A stretch of DNA of 64,000 bases. It comes from Streptomyces sp. HNM0574 (GTDB lineage Bacteria; Actinomycetota; Actinomycetes; Streptomycetales; Streptomycetaceae). A model generated the notes under the pieces. That model was not told where the DNA came from and searched no databases. It saw only the letters and a program-made list of their open reading frames with translations. Within the stretch, counting starts at the first letter, position 1. The number at the start of each line of letters is the position of its first letter. A program made the translations under genes and the position numbers. The DNA is taken from positions 62,001-126,000 of the forward strand of contig NZ_JAASAH010000014.1 in NCBI RefSeq assembly GCF_012726235.1. The letters are read 5' to 3'. Shown in pieces: positions 16,482 through 23,477 of this stretch.

Positions 16482-16705
16482 CGGACGCCCCCGTCTCCGA
16501 ACGTGGCCTCCCACGTGTTGAAGGCCGCAAGGCGTTCCTTGGAGGACAAGGGCACAAGATCTTCGGGGATGACGATCAACACCGACCACGGCGGCCCTAC
16601 CAGCCGGGCCACGCAATAGTGCTCTGTCCTGCTGCGGACGCGTACGACCCCGGACTTCTCGTGAACCCGGAAGTCACCTTCCTGCACCGGCTTCTGCTCA
16701 GCCAT
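16478..16705 (-). CDS. 75-residue hypothetical protein
   Basis: First gene of the leftward unit. The product begins MAEQKPVQEGDFRVHEKSG and contains a beta-rich core (VVRVRSRTEHYCVARL, then WSVLIVIPED) ending in a helix (LSSKERLAAFNTWEATFG). No known domain is recognised. ATG at 16705 lies about 11 nt after GGAG; a GTG 12 nt earlier is possible. It is separated by 373 bp from the divergent XRE/TPR regulator, the likely controller of the unit. Confidence 0.6.
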   Translation of the reverse strand: MAEQKPVQEGDFRVHEKSGVVRVRSRTEHYCVARLVGPPWSVLIVIPEDLVPLSSKERLAAFNTWEATFGDGGVR

Positions 16706-17033
16706 CGGAACGGGCACTCCGCCCACGGTCCGCACCCCCGTCCGGGCACTCCGGGGACCCGCACCGGCACGGAGGGAACCGCAGGGGGTTGGAAGGGAGT
16801 TCGTGGCTGTCCCAGCTTCGGGTGACGGTCTCGCGGTCGGCCCAGGTTCGCCCACTGGTTCGGCTGACTCGCAGCGTCATCCGGCTGGTTGTCGCCGTCG
16901 CGGGCGGCGACGGTCTCCGCGTAGGGTTCTGCACGGCTGCCTGCCTCTCAGGGAGTCCATGCCCCCGGACGTAGCCGCGTCGCGGGGGTCTCTGCCTGCT
17001 GAACGAGAGTCTTCCGCCGGCGAGCGGCTTCGT
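16706..17033. other. non-coding interval between the small-gene unit and the XRE regulator
   Basis: No open frame here has a start site and codon pattern that I would defend. It presumably carries the promoter of the leftward small genes, but no clear hexamers were found. A minor hairpin (GTCGCC...GGCGAC near 16890) is the only structure noticed. Confidence 0.5.
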
Positions 17034-17072
17034 GTGGTGACTGGGTGGTGACTCGGTGGTGACGGCTACCCT
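17034..17072 (+). promoter_or_regulatory. three 11-bp direct repeats plus -10 hexamer before the XRE/TPR gene
   Basis: GTGGTGAC begins three head-to-tail 11-bp units at 17034, 17045 and 17056. They are followed at once by TACCCT (17067-17072), a -10-like hexamer ending 6 nt before the ATG. The repeats cover the -35 region, as expected of an autoregulatory operator of a leaderless gene. Confidence 0.6.
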
Positions 17073-17078
17073 CGGCCC

Positions 17079-18257
17079 ATGGAGAAGGCAGGGGAGTTCG
17101 TGAGCTGGACCCGCGAGAGCCTGAAGAATCGCCGCATGTCGATTCGCTCCGTCGCACGGGCTCTCAACTACGACCACGCGTATCTGTCTCGCGTGCTCGC
17201 AGGAAAGCAGCCCCCTTCGCCCCAACTGGTTTCCGCCCTGGGGACGTTGCTGGGCGAGAGCGGACAGCGCCAGGCAGGGACCGCGCCGGCCGCCCCGGTC
17301 TCCGTGGAGGACTTCCTCCCTCCGGGAGACCCGTTGGCGCCCCTGGCAGTTCGTCACGGCCGACGCATCGGGACAGACACCGTTGCCGACTGGGCCCAGC
17401 GCGTCCACGCCCTCCGCTTGGCCGACGACGTGGTCTACGGTCACGACCTGATCGGCCCGACGCTCCGGGAGCTGAAGGCAGCCATCAAGCTGTACCGGGA
17501 GACCACCCACACGGAGGCCGTGGGCCGTGAACTCCTGCGCGTCATTGGCGAACTGGCCCAGATCTCCGGATGGGTGGCTTCCGACGCAGCTCAGTACGCC
17601 GAAGCAGAGCGCATCTACCGCCTGGGCCTGGCTGCGTCGGAGATGGCCGGGGACGGCACTTTGAGTGGACAGCTCCTGGGTTCCCTGGCCTACCAGGTGG
17701 CGAACGTCGGTGACGCCCGGGAGGCCGTGGAGATGGCCCTCGCGGCAGCCTCAGCCGCCGGACCGGACGCGCCGCCACGGGCCCGAGCGCTGTTCCTGGA
17801 CAGGGTTGCCTGGGCCCACACCAAGGCCGGGGACGCACAACCCGCCATGCGGGCCTTGGCAGATGCTCACAGCGCCCTCGCGGACGGCCGAGGCGCCGAC
17901 GAACCAACGTGGACGTACTGGGTATCCGCGGAGGAGCTGGAGGTGATGGACGCCAGGGTCTACACGGAGTTGCAACGCCCCCTCCGTGCCGTGCCGCTCC
18001 TTCGCCGGGCCCTGGACCAGTACGACACCACGCACACCCGTGAGTTGGCGCTCTACCTCTCCTGGCTGGCCGTCGCCCTGGCCGACGCGAACGAGCCGGA
18101 AGAGGCGGCAGCCGTGGCCGGCCGGGTCATCACCCTGTCCTCCGCCGGAGCCTCCGAACGCACCGCCGGTCGATCGTCCGTCGTACTCCGACGCCTGACC
18201 GAGTTCCAGGACGTACCCGAGGTAGCCGCCCTCCTGGCGGAACACCCGGCCGCGTAG
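17079..18257 (+). CDS. XRE-family regulator with TPR-like C-terminus
   Basis: A 392-residue protein with an N-terminal helix-turn-helix (about 12-60; SIRSVARALNYDHAYLSRVLAGKQPPSP) and a long alpha-helical region (about 120-390) of TPR-like repeats, such as YAEAERIYRLGLAAS, DAREAVEMALAAAS and ELALYLSWLAVALADANEPEEAA. Such Streptomyces regulators sense a peptide or small ligand through the repeat domain. The start is leaderless (TACCCT 6 nt before ATG). It diverges from four small genes. Base composition of this patch is less extreme than that of its surroundings, in line with an accessory insert. Confidence 0.85.
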   Translation: MEKAGEFVSWTRESLKNRRMSIRSVARALNYDHAYLSRVLAGKQPPSPQLVSALGTLLGESGQRQAGTAPAAPVSVEDFLPPGDPLAPLAVRHGRRIGTDTVADWAQRVHALRLADDVVYGHDLIGPTLRELKAAIKLYRETTHTEAVGRELLRVIGELAQISGWVASDAAQYAEAERIYRLGLAASEMAGDGTLSGQLLGSLAYQVANVGDAREAVEMALAAASAAGPDAPPRARALFLDRVAWAHTKAGDAQPAMRALADAHSALADGRGADEPTWTYWVSAEELEVMDARVYTELQRPLRAVPLLRRALDQYDTTHTRELALYLSWLAVALADANEPEEAAAVAGRVITLSSAGASERTAGRSSVVLRRLTEFQDVPEVAALLAEHPAA

Positions 18258-18308
18258 GCCAAGTCCCGCTGAGCCCCCGGCGCCGGGCGTACGGGATACT
18301 CGGGCGGC

Positions 18309-18962
18309 GTGACGGACGATTGCCGCGCCGGGGCGCCCGGCTTCACCTACCGGCCGGTGGGCGCGACCGGCGAACCCGGCGCCTGGCCGCCCGAGCGGCT
18401 GCGGAGGGCGGGGTTCCGGACGCTGCGGTACGGGGCGGAACTGGGCCACGGGCGCGCGGCGTTCGACGCCGCCTCGGCGGCGCTGCTGGAGTGGCGGGCG
18501 CACCGCGAGATGGGCGTCGCCGTGCGGACGGCGGCGCGGCGGGCGCGGCCCGGGGCGCAGGTCACGGTGCGGCTGGGCGTGGGGCGGCTGCGGGTGCCGG
18601 GCCCGTGCCGGGTGGTGTGGTCCGAGGAGCGCGCGACGGCGGCGGGGTGGGCGTACGGCACGCTGCCCGGGCATCCGGTCGCGGGCGAGGAGGCGTTCCG
18701 GGTCACGCTCGGCGCGGACGGTACGGTGCGGCTGACGGTACAGGCCTTCAGCCGCCCGGTGACGTGGTGGACGCGGGCCGCCGGTCCGCTGCTCCCGGCC
18801 TTCCAGCGGGCGTACGCCTGGTGGTGCGGGCGGGCGTTGCGCCGTATCGTGCGCCGCGAGACGGGGAGCGCCGAGGGGAGATTCCGGCTCGTCCGACGAG
18901 CCGCGGAATCCCGGCAATCGGACAAAACCAGCCTTAACCCATCGGTCACAGAGCGTTCTTGA
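18309..18962 (+). CDS. DUF1990 family protein
   Basis: A 217-residue protein with the DUF1990 pattern: FTYRPVGAT near the N-terminus, AALLEWRAHREMGV (about 58-71), VPGPCRVVWSEERATAAGWAYGTLPGHPVAGEEAF (continuous fold in mid-protein) and a C-terminal amphipathic helix around AFQRAYAWWCGRALRR. Function unknown; homologues are found near stress and steroid-like ligand proteins. The GTG start is probably leaderless: GATACT at 18295-18300 lies 8 nt before it. It ends inside the -35 region of the next gene. Confidence 0.8.
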   Translation: MTDDCRAGAPGFTYRPVGATGEPGAWPPERLRRAGFRTLRYGAELGHGRAAFDAASAALLEWRAHREMGVAVRTAARRARPGAQVTVRLGVGRLRVPGPCRVVWSEERATAAGWAYGTLPGHPVAGEEAFRVTLGADGTVRLTVQAFSRPVTWWTRAAGPLLPAFQRAYAWWCGRALRRIVRRETGSAEGRFRLVRRAAESRQSDKTSLNPSVTERS

Positions 18963-18987
18963 TCAGGCAATACCCCTTCGGGACAGT
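18959..18987 (+). promoter_or_regulatory. leaderless promoter TTGATC-N17-GACAGT
   Basis: TTGATC at 18959-18964, 17-nt spacer, GACAGT at 18982-18987, ending 6 nt before the ATG of the ACT-GNAT gene. It overlaps the end of the DUF1990 gene. Confidence 0.7.
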
Positions 18988-18993
18988 GGTGCC

Positions 18994-20337
18994 ATGAACG
19001 AGACTCCCAACGCCCCCGGCCCCCGCCGCACCCCCTGGCTCCGCGCCACCACCGGTGTGCACGCCTGCTGGTCCCGGCTGCGAAAGCGGCACACACACGC
19101 GCCGCCGCCCTCGTCCGATACGGGCGCCGCGGCCGCCGGAACCTCCGCCCCGGCGGACGGTGCGGCGGTCGCGGCGTCGCTCTGGCGGATGCGGACGGCC
19201 GTGCGCGAGGAGCCCGGCTCGCTGGCCGAGCTGTGCACGGCGCTCGCCGCCCGGCGGATCGACATCGTCAGCCTCCAGACGCACCCGCTGGGCCCGCGCC
19301 CCGAGTCCGGTGCCCCGGGCGGCGTACGGGACTGGACGCTGGACGAGTTCCTGCTCCGCGTGCCCGGCCCGCTCCAGGCCGAGGACCTGCGCCGGACCGT
19401 GGAGGACGCGGGCGGCCGGGACACCTGGGCCGAGCGCGCCGACGCGCACGATCTCGTCGACACCCCCACCCGGGTCCTCGGCCTGGCCACCCGCACCGCG
19501 CTCGACACCGCCGAACTCCCGCTCGCCCTCCGCCAGTTGCTCGGCCGCTGCACCATCCACTCGCTCCCGGCCCGCACCCTCGGCGGCCGCCCGTCCGCGC
19601 ACGGGGTGCCGCCCGAGGGCGAGCTCGACGGCACCGTGCTGCGGCTGCCCGACCCGGCCGGTGGCGCACTCGTCGTCGACCGCCCCCAACTGCCCTTCAC
19701 TCCGGCCGAGTTCGCCCGCGCCCGCGCCCTGGTCGAGCTGGACGCGCGGCTCGGCGGCGGCGCGGGCAACGGCCGCGTCCCCGACGGGCGCGACCCGCTG
19801 ACCCTGGCCGAGGGGCAGCACCTCACCGTCCGCCGGGCCGACACCGAGGACGTGGCCGCCGCCCGCGCCATGCACGCGCGCTGCTCCCGCGAGACGCTGA
19901 CGCTGCGTTACCACGGCCCCGTCGCCGACGCGGACCGGTACCTGGGCCACCTGCTCTCGCCCCGGTTCGGCCGGACCCTCGCCGTCGAGACCGCTTCCGG
20001 CCGGCTCGTCGCCCTCGGCCACCTGCTGTGGGACGGGGACGAGACCGAGGTCGCGCTGCTCGTCGAGGACGCCTGGCAGCGGCGCGGCATCGGCCGGGAG
20101 CTGCTGCGCCGGCTGACCGCGCTCGCCGTGGAGGCCCGCGCGGAGCAGATGTACGCCGTCACCCAGGCGTCCAACACCCCGATGGTGTCCGCGATGCGGA
20201 GCCTCGGGCTGCCGCTGGACTACCAGGTCGAGGAGGGCACCCTGGTCGTCACGGCCCGGGTCGGCCCCGTCGCGGAGACGGCGGAGGCCGCGGGGACGGC
20301 GGACGCCGTGGAGGACGCGGTACCCCCCGCCTACTGA
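18994..20337 (+). CDS. ACT-like domain fused to GNAT acetyltransferase
   Basis: A 447-residue protein. Residues about 63-110 (LWRMRTAVREEPGSLAELCTALAARRIDIVSLQ) have the alternating strand-helix pattern of an amino-acid-binding ACT domain; a linker region follows; residues about 275-430 form a GNAT domain (TVRRADTEDVAAARAMHARCS, ALLVEDAWQRRGIGRELLRRL acetyl-CoA loop, ASNTPMVSAMRSLG). It may be an allosterically controlled acetyltransferase, for example of protein lysines, sensing an amino acid. This role is inference. Translation starts at a leaderless ATG. Confidence 0.85.
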   Translation: MNETPNAPGPRRTPWLRATTGVHACWSRLRKRHTHAPPPSSDTGAAAAGTSAPADGAAVAASLWRMRTAVREEPGSLAELCTALAARRIDIVSLQTHPLGPRPESGAPGGVRDWTLDEFLLRVPGPLQAEDLRRTVEDAGGRDTWAERADAHDLVDTPTRVLGLATRTALDTAELPLALRQLLGRCTIHSLPARTLGGRPSAHGVPPEGELDGTVLRLPDPAGGALVVDRPQLPFTPAEFARARALVELDARLGGGAGNGRVPDGRDPLTLAEGQHLTVRRADTEDVAAARAMHARCSRETLTLRYHGPVADADRYLGHLLSPRFGRTLAVETASGRLVALGHLLWDGDETEVALLVEDAWQRRGIGRELLRRLTALAVEARAEQMYAVTQASNTPMVSAMRSLGLPLDYQVEEGTLVVTARVGPVAETAEAAGTADAVEDAVPPAY

Positions 20338-20373
20338 TGGCGGCCGGGCCCCCTCCCGTAAGAGGATGGGTTC

Positions 20374-22071
20374 ATGCCCGATGCAATGAAGACGGCGCCA
20401 CTGCCGCGCCAGGTCGCCGACGCGTACGTCGACGAGCTCGTCCGACTCGACCCGATCACCGGTACCTACCTCGGAGTCCCCGAGAGCAACGGCCGGTTGC
20501 CCGACTTCTCCCCCGCAGGACAGGAGACCCTCGCGGAGCTCGGCCGCAGCACGCTGCGGAAGCTGGAAGAGGCCGAGGCGCGTCCCGGCGGCGACAGCGA
20601 CGAGGAACGGCGCTGCGCACGGCTGCTGCGGGAACGGCTCACCGCCGAACTGGCCGTGCACGAGGCGGGCGAGGGCCTGCGCGCGGTCAGCAACCTCAGC
20701 TCGCCCGTGCACTCGGTCCGCGGGATCTTCTCCGTCACGCCCACCGAGACGGAGGAGGACTGGCGGAACGTCGCCCGCCGGCTGCGCGCCGTCCCCGCCT
20801 CCGTCGAGGGCTACCGCGCCTCGCTGGAGGCGGGCCTGGAGCGGAAGCTGTACGCGGGCCCGCGCCAGGTCTCCACCGTGATCGGTCAGTTGGGCGAGTG
20901 GACGGAGATGCCGGAGAACGGCGCGAGCTGGTTCGCCGACTTCGTCGCCGAGGGCCCCGAGGCGCTGCGGTCCGAGCTGACCGAGGCGGCGGCCGAGGCC
21001 ACCCGCGGCATCGTCGCCCTCCGCGACTGGCTGCGCGACGTCTACGCCCCCGCGATCGAGGGCGAGCCGGAGACGGTGGGCCGCGAGCGGTACGCGCTGT
21101 GGTCCCGCTACTGGAACGGCACCGACCTGGACCTGGACGAGGCGTACGCGTACGGCTGGTCCGAGTACCACCGGCTGCTGGCCGAGATGCGGGAGGAGGC
21201 CGAGAAGATCCTGCCGGGCGCGGCGACTCCCTGGGAGGCGCTGCGGCACCTGGACACGCACGGCAAGGCGATCGAGGGCGTCGACGAGGTCCGGGACTGG
21301 CTCCAGGGTCTGATGGACGAGGCCGTCGAGAAGCTCGACGGCACCCACTTCGACCTGGCCGAGCGCGTCAAGCGCGTCGAGTCCCGGATCGCGCCTCCCG
21401 GCAGCGCGGCCGCGCCGTACTACACACAGCCCTCGCTGGACTTCTCGCGGCCCGGCACGACCTGGCTGCCGACGATGGGCGAGACCCGCTTCCCGGTGTA
21501 CGACCTGGTGACGACCTGGTACCACGAGGGCGTCCCCGGGCACCATCTCCAGCTCGCGCAGTGGCTGCACGTCGCGGACCGGCTGTCCCGGTACCAGACG
21601 TCCGTCGGCATGGTCAGCGCGAACGCCGAGGGCTGGGCGCTGTACGCGGAGCGCCTGATGGACGAGCTGGGCTTCCTCACCGACGCCGAGCAGCGGCTGG
21701 GCTACCTCGACGCGCAGATGATGCGCGCGACCCGGGTCATCGTCGACATCGGTATGCACCTGGGGCTGGAGATCCCGCAGGACTCGCCGTTCCACCCCGG
21801 TGAGCACTGGACGCCGGAGCTGGCGCAGGAGTTCTTCGGTCTGCACAGCGGGCGTCCGGCGGACTTCGTGGAGAGCGAGCTGGTCCGCTACCTGGGCATG
21901 CCGGGGCAGGCGATCGGCTACAAGCTGGGCGAGAGGGCCTGGCTGCGCGGCCGGGAGGCGGCCCGCCGGGCTCACGGCGACGCCTTCGACCCGAAGAAGT
22001 GGCACATGGCCGCGCTGTCGCAGGGCTCGCTGGGCCTGGACGACCTGGAGGAGGAGCTCGCGGCGCTCTGA
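20374..22071 (+). CDS. DUF885 family protein, putative zinc peptidase
   Basis: A 565-residue mostly helical protein. The motif YHEGVPGHH (HEGxPGHH, near 384-392) with NAEGWALYAERLMDELG some 35 residues later fits a gluzincin-like metallopeptidase active site (HExxxH plus a distal Glu), as in DUF885 proteins. No signal peptide, so it is cytoplasmic. Peptidase activity is predicted by family resemblance; substrates are unknown. ATG at 20374 follows AGAGGA by about 8 nt. A strong bidirectional hairpin separates it from the convergent SDR gene. Confidence 0.88.
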   Translation: MPDAMKTAPLPRQVADAYVDELVRLDPITGTYLGVPESNGRLPDFSPAGQETLAELGRSTLRKLEEAEARPGGDSDEERRCARLLRERLTAELAVHEAGEGLRAVSNLSSPVHSVRGIFSVTPTETEEDWRNVARRLRAVPASVEGYRASLEAGLERKLYAGPRQVSTVIGQLGEWTEMPENGASWFADFVAEGPEALRSELTEAAAEATRGIVALRDWLRDVYAPAIEGEPETVGRERYALWSRYWNGTDLDLDEAYAYGWSEYHRLLAEMREEAEKILPGAATPWEALRHLDTHGKAIEGVDEVRDWLQGLMDEAVEKLDGTHFDLAERVKRVESRIAPPGSAAAPYYTQPSLDFSRPGTTWLPTMGETRFPVYDLVTTWYHEGVPGHHLQLAQWLHVADRLSRYQTSVGMVSANAEGWALYAERLMDELGFLTDAEQRLGYLDAQMMRATRVIVDIGMHLGLEIPQDSPFHPGEHWTPELAQEFFGLHSGRPADFVESELVRYLGMPGQAIGYKLGERAWLRGREAARRAHGDAFDPKKWHMAALSQGSLGLDDLEEELAAL

Positions 22072-22089
22072 TCAGGCACGCGGCGCACG

Positions 22090-22130
22090 AGGGGCGCCCC
22101 GCACCCCGTCACGGGATGCGGGGCGCCCCT
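22090..22130. terminator. bidirectional hairpin between convergent genes
   Basis: Perfect 14-bp arms at 22090-22103 and 22117-22130 (AGGGGCGCCCCGCA and complement), 13-nt loop, followed by TCGT; serves the DUF885 and SDR genes. Confidence 0.8.
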
Positions 22131-22143
22131 TCGTGTGCGCGGG

Positions 22144-23031
22144 TCAGGCGTGCCCGGAGCCGGGGCCGCCCCGGCCGGCGGGCGGGGGCCAACGGGCGAA
22201 GCCGCCCTCGGAGTTGACGACCTCGCCGGTGATCCACCTGGCCTCGTCGGTGGCCAGCCAGGAGACCAGCCGCGCCGGTTCGTCGGGCTCGGCCCAGGCC
22301 CCGCCGGGGAACAGCCCGGCCACGGCGGCGTGGTCCTCGTCCGTGAGGTAACCGGTGTCCACGGGGCCGGGGTTGACGGCGTTGACGGTGTACCGGTCGG
22401 CGCCGAGCGCGGTGGCGAGCGTCCGGACGGCCGAGGAGAGGGCGCCCTTGGCGAGGCCGTAGGCGAGTTCGTCGGGCATGCCGCCGCGGACGTCCTGGCC
22501 CGAGGTCATCACCACGATCCGCCCCGAGGGCCCGCCGGGCGCCCGTCCCTGCCGGGCGAGCGCCTGGACGAGGAGGATCACCGAGCGGGTGTTGACGGCC
22601 CAGTGCGCGTCGAGCATCGCGGCGTCGACGGCGTCGAGCGGGCCGTCGCCGCCGCTGCGCCCGTGGTTGGCGACGAGCACGTCGAGGCGGTCGGCGCCGA
22701 GCGCGGCCGTGGCCTCGGCGACCAGCGCGGCGGGCGCATCGGGGTCGGCCAGGTCGCCGGGGCCGTGCGCGACGACGGCGCCGTCGAGCGCCACCTCGCG
22801 GACGGCGGCGGCGAGTTCGGCCGGGGTCGCCTCGTCGGCGCCCCAGGGCTGGTCCTCGTCGTGCGGGCGGTGGTGGTGCAGGTAGACGCTCGCGCCGTAG
22901 GCGGCGAGCCGCCGGGCGACAGCGAAGCCGATGCCGCCGCGGCGGCTGGCCCCCGTCACCAGGGCGGCCCGGCCGCGCAGCGGATACGGGTCACGGAACG
23001 GGGGTCCGGAAGGTGCGTCGTGGTGCGGCAT
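22144..23031 (-). CDS. SDR family oxidoreductase
   Basis: A 295-residue short-chain dehydrogenase of the 3-oxoacyl-ACP-reductase-like kind. The cofactor loop is an expanded GASRRGGIGFAVA (about 26-38); the catalytic region has MTSGQDVRGGMPDELAYGLAKGAL with Tyr and Lys in YGLAK; NAVNPGPVDTGY follows. The ATG lies 4 nt after AAGGAGG, which overlaps the stop region of the upstream VOC gene only 10 bp away, so the two form an operon. Substrate unknown. Confidence 0.88.
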   Translation of the reverse strand: MPHHDAPSGPPFRDPYPLRGRAALVTGASRRGGIGFAVARRLAAYGASVYLHHHRPHDEDQPWGADEATPAELAAAVREVALDGAVVAHGPGDLADPDAPAALVAEATAALGADRLDVLVANHGRSGGDGPLDAVDAAMLDAHWAVNTRSVILLVQALARQGRAPGGPSGRIVVMTSGQDVRGGMPDELAYGLAKGALSSAVRTLATALGADRYTVNAVNPGPVDTGYLTDEDHAAVAGLFPGGAWAEPDEPARLVSWLATDEARWITGEVVNSEGGFARWPPPAGRGGPGSGHA

Positions 23032-23041
23032 GCGGCCTCCT

Positions 23042-23416
23042 TCACCGGGCGGTGTGGCAGACGGCCTCGACGTTGTTGCCGTCGGGGTCACGGACGAAGG
23101 CGCCGTAGTACGCGCCGTGGTACTCGGGCCACAGGCGCGGCGCGTGCAGCGACTCGGCGCCGGCCGCCACACAGGCGGCGTGGAAGGCGTCGACGGCGGC
23201 CCGGTCCGGCGCGGCGAAGGCGAGGTGCGCCTCGCGGGGTGCGCCGCCCCCGTCCTTCGCCGGGACGAGCCAGAAGGGCGGGTGGCCGGCCGTACCGAAG
23301 CCGGCGTTCGCGCCGTACTCCTTCAGCCGGGTGCCGCCGAGCGGTGCGAGGGCCCGCGCGTAGAACTCCGCGCTGACGCCCACGTCCTGGACCTGGATCG
23401 CGACGTGATCGAGCAT
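23042..23416 (-). CDS. VOC family (glyoxalase-like) protein
   Basis: A 124-residue single VOC module. It has DHVAIQVQDVGVSAEFYARAL at the N-terminus with the first metal His, AHLAFAAPDRAAVDAFHAA in the middle, and RDPDGNNVEAVCH with the metal Glu at the end. Possible roles are glyoxalase, dioxygenase or resistance protein; the sequence does not decide. First gene of a two-gene operon with the SDR. Confidence 0.88.
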   Translation of the reverse strand: MLDHVAIQVQDVGVSAEFYARALAPLGGTRLKEYGANAGFGTAGHPPFWLVPAKDGGGAPREAHLAFAAPDRAAVDAFHAACVAAGAESLHAPRLWPEYHGAYYGAFVRDPDGNNVEAVCHTAR

Positions 23417-23477
23417 GCGCCCCAGCGTTCCACGCGGCACCGCCCGGCGTCGTGTGGATTTCGCCGCGCCGGGCGGC

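Noticed and set aside
15399..18257. Prophage or integrative element
   Set aside because: No integrase, excisionase, attachment repeats or tRNA gene flank the unit; it is called accessory only from gene content and composition.
18946..22005. A roughly 1000-codon minus-strand frame opposite the ACT-GNAT and DUF885 genes
   Set aside because: No motifs, no start signal, and composition typical of antisense frames; the plus-strand genes have clear conserved motifs.
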